Part shown: positions 1-9,104 of the stretch, one piece after another | Numbering within the stretch: position 1 is the stretch's first letter | Layout: each line of letters starts with the position of its first letter | NCBI RefSeq assembly: GCF_947258525.1 | Contig: NZ_CAMYIP010000133.1 | Span: 18,932 to 82,931 of the forward strand | Direction of reading: 5' to 3' | DNA length: 64,000 nucleotides | DNA from: an uncultured Eudoraea sp. | Lineage (GTDB): Bacteria; Bacteroidota; Bacteroidia; Flavobacteriales; Flavobacteriaceae | Notes under the pieces: generated by a model | Seen by the model: only the letters and a program-made list of their open reading frames with translations | What the model was told of the DNA's origin: nothing | Database searches by the model: none | Made by a program: the position numbers and the translations under genes

Positions 1-48
1 ACAGGGACAAATATTCCAATAGATGGTGGCTTACTAAAATCACTATGA
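1..48 (+). CDS. SDR family oxidoreductase, C-terminal fragment (partial)
   Basis: The first 16 codons read TGTNIPIDGGLLKSL and then stop. The pattern TGxxxPIDGG is the usual C-terminal end of short-chain dehydrogenases/reductases (classically VTGxxxxVDGG). The rest of the gene lies to the left of the window, so substrate and full length cannot be judged. The stop at 46-48 leaves a 31-bp gap before the convergent TPR gene. Confidence 0.7.
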   Translation, partial: TGTNIPIDGGLLKSL

Positions 49-79
49 AAAGTATTAATCCCTGAATTAAATAGTCATT

Positions 80-961
80 CTAATCTTTTAAAGCCAGAAT
101 GCGTTGTTTTTCTTCCAAAGCTCTTTTAAACCCTTTTTTTTCTTCCAAAGCTCTGTTTATCCAAAGTAAAGAATTCTTTTTGTTTCCTTTTTTTCGATAT
201 AATAGCGCCATCCGATAGTAGGCCCATTCCAATGGGACTCCATCTTTAATTGAATGATTCTCAATATAGGTTGTCATATATTCTATTCCACTATCTAATT
301 GAAGTCCATAATCACTGCAAACCTTACCTAACTGATAATTCAATTGGTTTCTTTCAAACTTTTCGGAATCCTTCACCAGGGATAATGCCTCTAAATAATT
401 TGTCTTGGCATTAGCTGGTTCATCGTTATATTCATATACATAAGCAAGAGCTAAATAACCGTCTAATGTTGAAATTTGCTTTAGTTGTGTAGCAAGTTCA
501 TAAGCTTTATCATAGCTTCCGCCAACGATTCCCGGCAGTGAAACGTAAAAATCTATAAGGGCCCAGTATGCTCCGGTATGTAACGGATCAATGATGAGGG
601 TCTTTTTAAAGTTCGATTTTATGCGACCTATAAGAGTAAGTCCAACAAAAGGATTACTGTTTTGAGCCTTTTTTGCCAAAACTCCTCCGTACTTAAAAAA
701 GTAAGAAGGGTTATCCATAATTAAGCTCGTTAGCCTTTTATATATGTCGATGGCTTTGTCCCATTCTTCCTGATAGGCATAACTTTCTCCTAATTTGTCT
801 AATAGGACAGGATTGGAATACAGCTTGGGTTGTTCTAATAATAATTCACTGGCGCGCTTGTAATTCCCTGCATCTATCCAATAGTCTATATCAGAGGAGA
901 CAATTTGCGCATTCAAAGCAATAACACTCGTTAAAACTATAAGGAATATGAATTGTCTCAT
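80..961 (-). CDS. Exported TPR-repeat protein
   Basis: The product is about 293 residues with a cleavable signal peptide (MRQFIFLIVLTSVIALNAQ), so it is probably periplasmic. The body is alpha-helical with tetratricopeptide-like repeats (for example YAYQEEWDKAIDIYKRL and MALLYRKKGNKKNSLLWI), which normally serve protein-protein contacts. I chose the ATG at 961 because it gives a clean signal peptide; an ATG at 973 would add four residues (MVDS). It stands alone and converges with the SDR fragment. Family membership (TPR) is clear, the partner is unknown. Confidence 0.75.
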   Translation of the reverse strand: MRQFIFLIVLTSVIALNAQIVSSDIDYWIDAGNYKRASELLLEQPKLYSNPVLLDKLGESYAYQEEWDKAIDIYKRLTSLIMDNPSYFFKYGGVLAKKAQNSNPFVGLTLIGRIKSNFKKTLIIDPLHTGAYWALIDFYVSLPGIVGGSYDKAYELATQLKQISTLDGYLALAYVYEYNDEPANAKTNYLEALSLVKDSEKFERNQLNYQLGKVCSDYGLQLDSGIEYMTTYIENHSIKDGVPLEWAYYRMALLYRKKGNKKNSLLWINRALEEKKGFKRALEEKQRILALKD

Positions 962-1217
962 ACTATCTACCATTTATACTCACCCATTGTGTCGTAAACG
1001 AATTTTAATCCTTAAAAATTATCAGCGCTTTAGGCTAAGTATTGATTCTTTTGCCAAAGTCAATGTTGGCCTTAAGCTTTGTGTAATTTAAATACCAAGC
1101 TAAATTTTACGAAATACCCAAATTTATATATCCAGCTTAAAAGTGTAGGAATACCTGTTGGGCACTTTCGCTTAGCTATCTTTTATCAAAGTATTTATCA
1201 GGAGTAACTATGGTTGA

Positions 1218-1760
1218 TTATTTCTTGCTCTTCTTTATTAATGGCGGGTACTTTGAAAATACTTTAGTAACGATTTCATGAAGCTTTTTTTCTCTGGTTC
1301 CAGGTGAATTATTCTCACTAAAATTACTTAAACTTATTGCCTGCCAGAATAATGCATCCTTTTGGCTATCCACCAGGTCAAATATTATCTCGCGTTCCAG
1401 ATTGGAGCCTCCTAAGGGAACGCCTACAGATACACCCCCGCCTACATTACCGCCTGTTCCCCCTATTCCGACACCTACTGAGCTATTGCTGGGCGTAACA
1501 AAAGACTGGCTTTGAATATTAATATAAAAATCCGGTTCCTCGGATAATAAAATTCCACGCATTTGCATAGTTGAATCAATCGCATTGAAAAGTCGCTTTG
1601 AGTCCAAATCACTTAGACCGGTTTGCATTTGAGGATAATAATTATAAGTATTGTAACTGGTAAAATCAGCAGATTTATCGAAATCATAGTTTACGCGCAC
1701 TGTGCTGCAGGAAATTGCGCATAGAACAATCAGTATGATCATTATACCTCTCATAAGCAA
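1218..1760 (-). CDS. DUF4136 domain lipoprotein
   Basis: This 180-residue protein begins with a short hydrophobic signal and a cysteine (LIVLCAISC), as in an SPII-processed lipoprotein. The body has the DUF4136 pattern: VNYDFDKSADFTSYNTYNY near the start, a Gly/Val-rich strand in the middle (VGVGIGGTGGNVGGGVSVG) and a C-terminal FSKYPP motif. DUF4136 proteins are envelope lipoproteins of unknown function common in Bacteroidota. Start at 1760 or 1754 (Met3). About 50 bp separate it from obgE upstream, so co-transcription is possible. Confidence 0.75.
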   Translation of the reverse strand: MLMRGIMIILIVLCAISCSTVRVNYDFDKSADFTSYNTYNYYPQMQTGLSDLDSKRLFNAIDSTMQMRGILLSEEPDFYINIQSQSFVTPSNSSVGVGIGGTGGNVGGGVSVGVPLGGSNLEREIIFDLVDSQKDALFWQAISLSNFSENNSPGTREKKLHEIVTKVFSKYPPLIKKSKK

Positions 1761-1810
1761 TTTTATATAAAAATAATGAAAAAAAACAGGGAAGCTGAAA
1801 ATTGTAATCT

Positions 1811-2812
1811 TTAATCGTTTAAGAGCAGCCAGAGCCTATCTTTAAGCTCATCCAGTCCTATTTCTGATACGGATGAGATGAAGATATAGGGGGTCTCTTT
1901 TAAATCTTTATCCAATTCAATTTTCATTTCCGCAATTAACTCATCATCCAACATATCTGATTTGGAGATGGCTACTAATCTGTTTTTATCTAATAATTCA
2001 GGATTATACTTTCGTAGTTCATTTAAGAGAACTTCGTATTCCTGGCTGATATCTGTGCTATCTGCCGGAATCAAAAACAGTAAGATTGAATTGCGTTCTA
2101 TGTGACGTAAAAAATAATGCCCTAAACCTTTGCCTTCTGCAGCTCCCTCAATTATTCCAGGAATATCTGCCATGACGAAACTCCTAAAATCTCTGTATTT
2201 TACAATTCCCAGGTTAGGTTTGAGAGTAGTAAATTCATAATCTGCTATTTTGGGTTTTGCAGAAGTCATTACGGATAACAATGTAGATTTTCCCGCATTT
2301 GGGAATCCTACCAAACCAACATCTGCCAGGACTTTTAGTTCCAGAGTTAATTGTTTCTCTTGGCCCGGTATACCGGGTTGTGCATACCTCGGTGTTTGGT
2401 TTGTTGGGGTTTTAAAATGCCAATTCCCTCTTCCTCCTTTACCTCCTTCAACTGCAATTTTTTCTTCCCCATGTGCAGTAATTTCAAAAAGAACCTCATT
2501 GGTATCCGAATCACGAACAACAGTACCCAAAGGAACATCTAAAAACACGTCTTTTCCATCGGCTCCTGTACTTCGGTTTTTACTTCCATGCTCACCATGC
2601 CCTGCCTTAAAGTGCCTTTTATATTTGAATCCAAGAAGTGTCCAAAGGTTTTCATTACCACGAATAATGATATGGCCACCTCTACCGCCATCACCTCCAT
2701 CTGGCCCGCCTTTTGGCACATACTTTTCCCTGTGTAAATGTGCAGACCCTTTGCCACCATTGCCCGAGGCAACATGCATTCTCACATAATCCACAAAATT
2801 TCCCTCGGTCAT
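1811..2812 (-). CDS. obgE: GTPase Obg
   Basis: Obg is a ribosome-associated GTPase acting in 50S subunit maturation and stress control. The N-terminal glycine-rich Obg fold occupies roughly residues 3-160 ([32 protein letters not shown]). It is followed by the GTPase domain with P-loop GFPNAGKST (169-177), switch threonines TT near 205, DIPG (216-219) and SKSD for guanine recognition. At 333 residues it lacks the optional C-terminal OCT domain, as is usual in this phylum. The long ORFs on the opposite strand are shadows of its GC-rich glycine codons. Confidence 0.97.
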   Translation of the reverse strand: MTEGNFVDYVRMHVASGNGGKGSAHLHREKYVPKGGPDGGDGGRGGHIIIRGNENLWTLLGFKYKRHFKAGHGEHGSKNRSTGADGKDVFLDVPLGTVVRDSDTNEVLFEITAHGEEKIAVEGGKGGRGNWHFKTPTNQTPRYAQPGIPGQEKQLTLELKVLADVGLVGFPNAGKSTLLSVMTSAKPKIADYEFTTLKPNLGIVKYRDFRSFVMADIPGIIEGAAEGKGLGHYFLRHIERNSILLFLIPADSTDISQEYEVLLNELRKYNPELLDKNRLVAISKSDMLDDELIAEMKIELDKDLKETPYIFISSVSEIGLDELKDRLWLLLND

Positions 2813-2878
2813 CGTTCAAGTTTCTTTTATAAAAAGTAGTAGTAGTAAAATCAGATCTAACCTAAAGTGCTGTCAAAA

Positions 2879-3997
2879 TCATTCCTCAACCTTTAATGCA
2901 TCAATTACTTTGCTAAGGCGATCTGTAATAGCTTCTATTGCCCCTATACCATTTACTGTATGGAACTTATCCTGGGCCTTATAATATTCTTTAAGAGGTG
3001 CAGTTTTTTGATTGTATTCTTCAAAACGATTTCTAATCTTATCCTCGTCCTGATCATCAGTTCTTCCGCTTAATTTGCCCCTTTCCAACAAACGCTGAAT
3101 TAGTTCTTCATCGTTGGCTTCTAAGGCAATTACTGCGTCAATTTGCATTTCCTTTGAATCCATTAAGTTGTCCAGAGCTTTTGCCTGGTCTACTGTTCTT
3201 GGAAAACCGTCAAAAATAAATCCATTTGCTTCAGGATGTTTCTCTACTTCATCCCTTAGCATTTTAATAGTAACCTCATCCGGAACCAAATCTCCCTTAT
3301 CCATAAAGGTTTGTGCAAGTTTCCCCAGTTCGGTATTATTTTTAATATTAAATCTAAAAACATCTCCGGTGGATATGTGCATTAAATTATACTGATCCTT
3401 TAAAAAAGCAGCTTGTGTTCCCTTACCTGCTCCTGGTTTACCAAAAAGTACAAGATTAATCATATGGTGTTGGTTTAGTTGGTATACATCTCTCAAATTT
3501 CTTCCCTGTTCTTTATAATCAAGCCCATAGCCTACAATAAACTTATTTGGAATTTCTATTCCAACATAGTCAATAGGATATTCTCCGTTGTAAATTTCTT
3601 GTTTAAAAAACAGACTTGCTATTTTAAACTCCTTAACGTTCGTCTTCGCGAATAAATGGACTAATTCCTGTAGGGTTCTCCCTGTGTCTATAATGTCTTC
3701 TACAATGATCACACTTCTGCCCTCAATATTTTCAGGAAGATCTAAAAGCGTTTCTACAATTCCCGTAGATATAAGACCCCTGTATGAAGCCAATTTAACA
3801 AATGATACCTCACATGGATGTGGATAATTTTTCAATAAATCTGATATAAACATGAAGGCACCATTAAGTACCCCAACAAATATCGGCACCTCATCCTTGT
3901 AGTCCCGAGCAATTTCAGCGGCAATTCTCTCAATTGAAAGTTGTATTTCTTCTTCCTTTAGAAATGGCTTAAACAATTTGTCGTGCAGCTTTATCAA
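2879..3997 (-). CDS. adk: Hypoxanthine phosphoribosyltransferase-adenylate kinase fusion
   Basis: One 372-residue chain carries two purine enzymes. Residues 1 to about 175 are a hypoxanthine phosphoribosyltransferase, with PRPP loop VIIVEDIIDTGRTL near 96-109 and the IVGYGLDYKEQGRNL C-terminal motif. Residues 179-372 are adenylate kinase, starting MINLVLFGKPGAGKGTQ (P-loop 186-194), with the NMP-binding FDGFPRT and LID GRxDDQ parts. Hpt makes IMP/GMP from bases; Adk interconverts AMP, ADP and ATP. The Adk half is of the short-LID type without zinc cysteines. Such fusions occur in Flavobacteriia (general knowledge). A box CAAAGATA at 4020-4027 (TATCTTTG on the coding strand) suits a -7 promoter element with a leader of about 16 nt. 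Confidence 0.93.
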   Translation of the reverse strand: MIKLHDKLFKPFLKEEEIQLSIERIAAEIARDYKDEVPIFVGVLNGAFMFISDLLKNYPHPCEVSFVKLASYRGLISTGIVETLLDLPENIEGRSVIIVEDIIDTGRTLQELVHLFAKTNVKEFKIASLFFKQEIYNGEYPIDYVGIEIPNKFIVGYGLDYKEQGRNLRDVYQLNQHHMINLVLFGKPGAGKGTQAAFLKDQYNLMHISTGDVFRFNIKNNTELGKLAQTFMDKGDLVPDEVTIKMLRDEVEKHPEANGFIFDGFPRTVDQAKALDNLMDSKEMQIDAVIALEANDEELIQRLLERGKLSGRTDDQDEDKIRNRFEEYNQKTAPLKEYYKAQDKFHTVNGIGAIEAITDRLSKVIDALKVEE

Positions 3998-4133
3998 TGG
4001 TAGTGGTTTTATAGGATGGCAAAGATAGTATTTTGCTTTCTCTTTTTTAGGCTAAGGACCCCAGATTCTAACATTTAGGTGTATTTTTGTAGCCAGTCAA
4101 AATAATCTGTTACACCTGAGAAAGTAAAACTTC

Positions 4134-5288
4134 ATGAATTTCTTTTCTTCTGATTTTAAGCTGGGCATTCTTGGAGGAGGTCAATTGGGTAAAATGCTCT
4201 TGTATGAAACAAGGAAGTTTGATATTTATACGAAAGTATTAGACGCATCTCGCGAGGCCCCTTGCAAAATAGCATGCAACGAATTTGTTGTGGGTAATTT
4301 AATGGATTTTGATGCGGTTTACAATTTTGGAAAGGATGTAGATCTGCTGACAATTGAAATTGAGAACGTAAATATAGATGCTCTTGAAAAATTGGAAGAA
4401 ATAGGGAAAAAAGTTTATCCGTCTTCAAGGGTCCTCCGCACTATTCAAAACAAGGCAAAGCAGAAGTTATTTTATATAGACAATCAAATTCCTACAGCAC
4501 CTTTTTCCAGATTTGCCTATACTAATGAGATAAAGGACAGTATTTCTAATGGAGGTATTGCGTTTCCTTTTGTGTGGAAAAGTACCCAATTTGGATATGA
4601 CGGGCAAGGCGTAAAGATAGTACGCTCTTTGAAAGATCTTGAGAATCTTCCCAATGTTGAATGTATAACTGAGGATCTCATTCCCTTTAAGAATGAACTG
4701 GCGGTGATAGTTTCGAGAAATGTCCGGGGCGAAGTAGTTGATTATCCGGTAGTGGAAATGGAATTTCATCCGGAAGCCAATCAGGTTGAATATGTCCTTT
4801 GCCCGGCCAGAATTAATGACGAAGTGGCTATAAAAGCCAGAAAGATAGCCTTAAAACTGTCTGAAAAATTGGAACATGTGGGTCTTCTGGCAGTTGAAAT
4901 GTTTCAAACATCAGAGGATGAGATTTTGGTCAATGAGGTTGCGCCCAGACCCCATAACAGCGGCCATTACAGCATAGAGGCAAGTTACACCAATCAATTT
5001 GAGCAGCACCTGAGAGCCATCCTTGGATTTCCGCTTGGATGTTCAGACAGTAAAGTCACAGCAGTAATGGTAAATTTGGTTGGTGAAGAAAAATATACCG
5101 GCGTAGTTTTATATGAAAATATTGAAGAAATATTTAAACTAAGCGGAGTTACACCCCATATTTATGGTAAAAAAGAAACAAGACCATTTAGGAAAATGGG
5201 GCATGTAACTATTATTCACAGCGATATAAATGAGGCGCGTAAAACAGCCGAAAAAGTGAAAAAAACAATTAAGGTAATTAGCAAATAG
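4134..5288 (+). CDS. purK: 5-(carboxyamino)imidazole ribonucleotide synthase
   Basis: PurK converts AIR, ATP and bicarbonate to N5-CAIR in de novo purine synthesis. The 384-residue protein has the N-terminal nucleotide-binding start LGILGGGQLGKML, the ATP-grasp core (FPFVWKSTQFGYDGQGVKI) and the metal/substrate motif NEVAPRPHNSGHYSIEA. purE follows after 7 bp, the standard purK-purE pair. A -7 box TATTTTTG at 4082-4089 lies about 45 bp before the ATG and probably belongs to its promoter. Confidence 0.96.
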   Translation: MNFFSSDFKLGILGGGQLGKMLLYETRKFDIYTKVLDASREAPCKIACNEFVVGNLMDFDAVYNFGKDVDLLTIEIENVNIDALEKLEEIGKKVYPSSRVLRTIQNKAKQKLFYIDNQIPTAPFSRFAYTNEIKDSISNGGIAFPFVWKSTQFGYDGQGVKIVRSLKDLENLPNVECITEDLIPFKNELAVIVSRNVRGEVVDYPVVEMEFHPEANQVEYVLCPARINDEVAIKARKIALKLSEKLEHVGLLAVEMFQTSEDEILVNEVAPRPHNSGHYSIEASYTNQFEQHLRAILGFPLGCSDSKVTAVMVNLVGEEKYTGVVLYENIEEIFKLSGVTPHIYGKKETRPFRKMGHVTIIHSDINEARKTAEKVKKTIKVISK

Positions 5289-5295
5289 TATAAAT

Positions 5296-5787
5296 ATGAG
5301 CAAAGTAGCAGTAATTATGGGTAGTTTAAGTGATCTTCCCGTTATGCAGGAAGCAGTGGATATTTTAAAGGGGTTTGATATTGAAGTAGAGGTTGATGTA
5401 GTTTCTGCCCACAGAACGCCGGATAAATTATTCGCGTTTAGTAAAGAAGCTCATAAAAATGGATTCTCGGTGATCATAGCGGGCGCCGGAGGTGCTGCAC
5501 ACTTACCTGGGATGGTAGCTTCACTTTCACCTCTACCTGTCATAGGTGTGCCGGTTAAAAGTAGTAACTCTATAGATGGCTGGGATTCAATTTTGTCCAT
5601 TTTGCAAATGCCCGGGGGAGTTCCTGTAGCTACCGTTGCCCTTAATGGTGCAAAAAATGCAGGAATACTTGCGGCCCAAATAATTGGTAGTTCTGACCAA
5701 TGTGTAATGGATAAAATTGTGTTCTACAAAGAAGGACTAAAGGATAAAGTTATAAAAGGTGCTCAGGAACTAAATAAATCCAAATAG
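5296..5787 (+). CDS. purE: N5-carboxyaminoimidazole ribonucleotide mutase
   Basis: PurE moves the carboxylate of N5-CAIR to give CAIR, the step after PurK. The 163-residue class I PurE shows the opening MGSLSDLPVM, the catalytic histidine motif SAHRTPDKL, the glycine-rich AGAGGAAHLPGM and the conserved GVPVKS and LPVIGVP segments. It lies 7 bp after purK, so one transcript is expected. Confidence 0.96.
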   Translation: MSKVAVIMGSLSDLPVMQEAVDILKGFDIEVEVDVVSAHRTPDKLFAFSKEAHKNGFSVIIAGAGGAAHLPGMVASLSPLPVIGVPVKSSNSIDGWDSILSILQMPGGVPVATVALNGAKNAGILAAQIIGSSDQCVMDKIVFYKEGLKDKVIKGAQELNKSK

Positions 5788-5859
5788 AATACTTTAATAT
5801 TGTTGTCTTCCTAAAATTTATTCCGCCATTATTAAATATTAAAAAAAGTTGATTTGTAA

Positions 5860-7887
5860 ATGAATCCATTATTAACCCCATTTGATACAGCACCCTTTTC
5901 AACCATTAAGAATGAACATTTTATGCCGGCCTTTCTCCAGGCCATGGAAAGTGCCCGTAAAGAAATTGATGAAATTGCCAATTCTGAAGAAGAACCCACT
6001 TTTGAAAACACTATTGAGGCTTTAGAATTTTCGGGCCAGCATTTGGATCGTATAGCCGGTTTATTTTTTAATCTGAATTCTGCTGAAACAAATGATGGTA
6101 TTCAGAAGATTGCCAAAGAGATTTCACCTTTGCTGTCTGAATTTAATAATGATATCATATTAAATGAAAATTTATTCAGAAAAGTACAAAAGGTCTTTGA
6201 GGAAAAGGATAAGTATTCCCTAACAGAAGAACAACAAACCTTGCTTGATAAAAAATATAAAAACTTCAGCAGAAATGGTGCTAACCTCAATGCAGAACAA
6301 AAAAAACGACTAAGGGAAATAGATGCAACCCTTGCCACATTAAAATTGAAATTTGGTGAAAACCTACTAAAAGAAACAAATAAATACGAAATGCACCTAA
6401 CCAATGAAGATGACCTTGAAGGACTTCCGGAAAGTGCAAAAGAAGCTGCTGCACAGTTAGCAAAAAATAAAGAAAAAAAAGGATGGCTTATAACTCTGGA
6501 TTACCCAAGTTATGTACCATTTATGAAATATGCACGCAACAGAGCGCTTAGAAAAGAGTTATCAATCGCTTTTGGAAGCAGAGGTTTCCATAATGATGAA
6601 TTGGACAACCGGGCTAATGTGATCAAAATAGCGAATTTGCGCCATGAAAGAGCTAATTTATTAGGCTATAAAAGTCATGCAGATTTCATCTTAGAAGAAC
6701 GAATGGCTGAAACCCCTGAAAAAGTATATGATTTCTTGAAAGAATTGCTGTTAAAAGCAAAACCTGCCGCAAAACAGGAATTTAAGGAACTATCAGAATT
6801 CGCAAAAGAATTAGACGGAATTGACCAACTGCAGACTTGGGACGGGTCTTATTACTCCGAAAAATTAAAGCAAAAACGCTTTAACCTCGACGATGAAAAG
6901 CTTAAGCCTTACTTCAAGCTGGAAAATGTAATTGAAGGAGTGTTTACAATAACCGAAAGACTATACGGATTGTCATTTAAAGAAGTTTTTGATATTGACA
7001 AGTATCATCCAGAAGTCAAAACTTACCGAATTTACGACAACGACAACACATTTATATCCTTATTCTACGCCGATTTTCATCCCAGAGAAGGGAAACGGGC
7101 CGGTGCATGGATGACTTCGTTTAAGCCGCAGTTTAAATTCAAAAATAAGAATGAAAGACCGCATATTTCTAATGTTTGCAATTTTACCAGATCTACTGAA
7201 AAGAAACCTTCACTGTTAACTTTTAATGAAGTAACAACACTATTTCATGAGTTCGGGCATGCTCTCCATGGGATCCTTGCCAATACAAGCTACCCAAGTT
7301 TATCAGGCACCTCTGTATATTGGGATTTTGTTGAGTTACCAAGCCAAATATTCGAAAACTGGTGTTATGAGAAAGACGCGCTTGAGCTATTTGCAAGGCA
7401 CTATGAGACTGAAGAACCCATTCCTATGTCTTACGTTGAAAGCATAAAGAAATCTGCCACATTTCAGGAAGGAATGGCTACAATGCGCCAACTTAGTTTT
7501 GGTTTCCTGGATATGTCGTGGCACGCATCTGATCCCTCGGATATTTCGGATGTGAAGAAGCATGAGGTTAAAGCTTTTGCGGACACTTTGCTATACCCGG
7601 ATAATCCTGAGACCTGTATGAGTGTATCATTCGCACATATCTTTCAAGGCGGGTATTCCGCGGGCTATTACAGTTACAAATGGGCTGAAGTTTTGGACGC
7701 GGACGCTTTTGATTATTTTAAAGAAAAAGGGATTTTTAACCGCGAAGTCGCTGAAAAATTCAAGAATCATATTCTTTCCAAAGGAGGAACTGAAAAACCA
7801 ATGGTGCTCTATAAACGCTTCAGAGGCAGAGAGCCTAAAATAGAGGCTCTTTTAGAACGTGCCGGATTAATAAAAAAGACGGCTTAG
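5860..7887 (+). CDS. M3 family oligopeptidase (Dcp/OpdA type)
   Basis: This is a 675-residue zinc metallopeptidase of family M3, which degrades short peptides in the cytoplasm or periplasm. The zinc site HEFGH is at residues 463-467 (TLFHEFGHALHG), with the downstream glutamate in DFVELPSQIFENW. The substrate-binding FAHIFQGGYSAGYYSY motif is also typical. No signal peptide is visible, which favours a cytoplasmic oligopeptidase A or dipeptidyl carboxypeptidase role. The two are hard to separate by sequence alone. It converges tail-to-tail with the rhodanese gene. Confidence 0.93.
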   Translation: MNPLLTPFDTAPFSTIKNEHFMPAFLQAMESARKEIDEIANSEEEPTFENTIEALEFSGQHLDRIAGLFFNLNSAETNDGIQKIAKEISPLLSEFNNDIILNENLFRKVQKVFEEKDKYSLTEEQQTLLDKKYKNFSRNGANLNAEQKKRLREIDATLATLKLKFGENLLKETNKYEMHLTNEDDLEGLPESAKEAAAQLAKNKEKKGWLITLDYPSYVPFMKYARNRALRKELSIAFGSRGFHNDELDNRANVIKIANLRHERANLLGYKSHADFILEERMAETPEKVYDFLKELLLKAKPAAKQEFKELSEFAKELDGIDQLQTWDGSYYSEKLKQKRFNLDDEKLKPYFKLENVIEGVFTITERLYGLSFKEVFDIDKYHPEVKTYRIYDNDNTFISLFYADFHPREGKRAGAWMTSFKPQFKFKNKNERPHISNVCNFTRSTEKKPSLLTFNEVTTLFHEFGHALHGILANTSYPSLSGTSVYWDFVELPSQIFENWCYEKDALELFARHYETEEPIPMSYVESIKKSATFQEGMATMRQLSFGFLDMSWHASDPSDISDVKKHEVKAFADTLLYPDNPETCMSVSFAHIFQGGYSAGYYSYKWAEVLDADAFDYFKEKGIFNREVAEKFKNHILSKGGTEKPMVLYKRFRGREPKIEALLERAGLIKKTA

Positions 7888-7888
7888 T

Positions 7889-8242
7889 TTAATCTTTGTC
7901 CTCAAGAGCATCATAACCTCCCAAAAGATCTATAACATTTTTATACCCGGAGGAAGTAAGTAATTCTGCCGCGCTTGCACTTCGGCCACCTTTTTTACAA
8001 TAAACATAAATAGTTTTGTCTTTTTCTATAGTCTTGAATTGATTGATAAAATCCTCTTCATACCAATTGATATTAACTGCATTGTCTAAATGCCCTTCAG
8101 CATACTCCTCCGGGGTCCGAACATCGATCAGGACAGCATTTTCGACATCCTCAGACGTCAATTCTGTGATTGACATAGATTTAGTTTGAGTGCAGCTTAT
8201 TTGAATAAAACACAAAAGAAGGAGGTAACCGATATTTTTCAT
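7889..8242 (-). CDS. Rhodanese-like lipoprotein
   Basis: The likely protein is 117 residues from the ATG at 8242 (MKNIGYLLLLCFIQISC), a lipoprotein signal. A longer reading to 8314 would hide the signal peptide and overlap the divergent sigma gene, so I reject it. The rest is a single rhodanese domain (VLIDVRTPEEYAEGHLDNAVNI) with active-site cysteine in VYCKKGGRS. Such envelope rhodaneses may carry persulfide sulfur; the substrate is unknown. Confidence 0.85.
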   Translation of the reverse strand: MKNIGYLLLLCFIQISCTQTKSMSITELTSEDVENAVLIDVRTPEEYAEGHLDNAVNINWYEEDFINQFKTIEKDKTIYVYCKKGGRSASAAELLTSSGYKNVIDLLGGYDALEDKD

Positions 8243-8315
8243 AATTGGGTAGTTTATATTTAAATTCAATATTTTCATTAAAAATAATTTATTTTTGGAT
8301 TCCACACGCATCAAA

Positions 8316-8876
8316 ATGACTGAAAATAAGCTAAATCCTGATTCTTGGGTCGACCAATACGCCGACTATCTATTCAATTATGCTGTGGCACGGGTGAGTA
8401 ATGCGGAGATCGCTAAGGATTTGGTTCAGGAAACATTCCTTGCGGGGTTAAAATCAGCTAAAAATTTTCAGGGAGCTGCAGCTGAGCGAACCTGGCTAAT
8501 CGCCATTTTGAAGCGAAAAGTTATTGACTATTACAGAAAAATTAATTCAAAGAAAGGCAAAGCCGAGGTTCGAATGACTTATAGTAACCAAAGTGACTCA
8601 GCTGGTGATTGGTTGGAGGAAAATGTAGCGGACCCTTTTAGCACTCTGGAAAATGATGAAATAGAAAATGAGGAATTGGGACTGGCTATACAGGAATGCA
8701 TTGCTAAACTGCCAAAAAAGCAATCCTCTGTATTTGTAATGAAAACTATTCAAGGATTTAGCACCGAAGATATCTGTAATGAGCTGGGAATAAATCCGTC
8801 TAACCTTTGGGTAATGGTACACAGAGCCAGAACAAGTCTTATGGGTTGTCTTAATGAAAATTGGTTTAAATTATGA
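8316..8876 (+). CDS. ECF RNA polymerase sigma factor
   Basis: This sigma-70 family protein of 186 residues has region 2 (YLFNYAVARVSNAEIAKDLVQETFL, with AERTWLIAILKRKVIDYYRK) and region 4 (LPKKQSSVFVMKTIQGFSTEDICNELGI), the size and layout of an extracytoplasmic-function sigma. I prefer the ATG at 8316 over 8295. The last four bases overlap the next gene (ATGA), a translational coupling typical of sigma/anti-sigma pairs. Confidence 0.92.
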   Translation: MTENKLNPDSWVDQYADYLFNYAVARVSNAEIAKDLVQETFLAGLKSAKNFQGAAAERTWLIAILKRKVIDYYRKINSKKGKAEVRMTYSNQSDSAGDWLEENVADPFSTLENDEIENEELGLAIQECIAKLPKKQSSVFVMKTIQGFSTEDICNELGINPSNLWVMVHRARTSLMGCLNENWFKL

Positions 8877-9100
8877 TTAACTGCGAGCAAGCAAGTACAA
8901 TTTGCAATAAAAAGCAATACAAAGAAGCTACACTTCTTGAACGAATCAACTTAAGTCTGCATCTGTTTATTTGTAAAGCCTGTTCTTCATTTTCCAAGAA
9001 GAACAGCAAACTAACGGTCCTTTGTAACAAAGCTGATTTACATCTCCTTTCTGAGCAGGAAAAGGTAAAAATGAAAGAAACGATTGAACGCAGTATCTAA
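8873..9100 (+). CDS. Small zinc-finger-like anti-sigma candidate
   Basis: The product is only 75 residues and overlaps the sigma gene by four bases. It has a Cys near the start (MINCEQAS) and a HxxxCxxC group (LHLFICKAC), the arrangement of zinc-binding anti-sigma (ZAS/zf-HC2) domains. No transmembrane segment is present, so it would be a soluble anti-sigma factor. The role is inferred from position and the His/Cys pattern. Confidence 0.7.
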   Translation: MINCEQASTICNKKQYKEATLLERINLSLHLFICKACSSFSKKNSKLTVLCNKADLHLLSEQEKVKMKETIERSI

Positions 9101-9104
9101 ATAT

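Noticed and set aside
2250..2789. Long plus-strand ORF opposite obgE
   Set aside because: It is rich in Pro and Ser because it reads the complement of the Gly-rich Obg fold; obgE motifs are intact on the minus strand.
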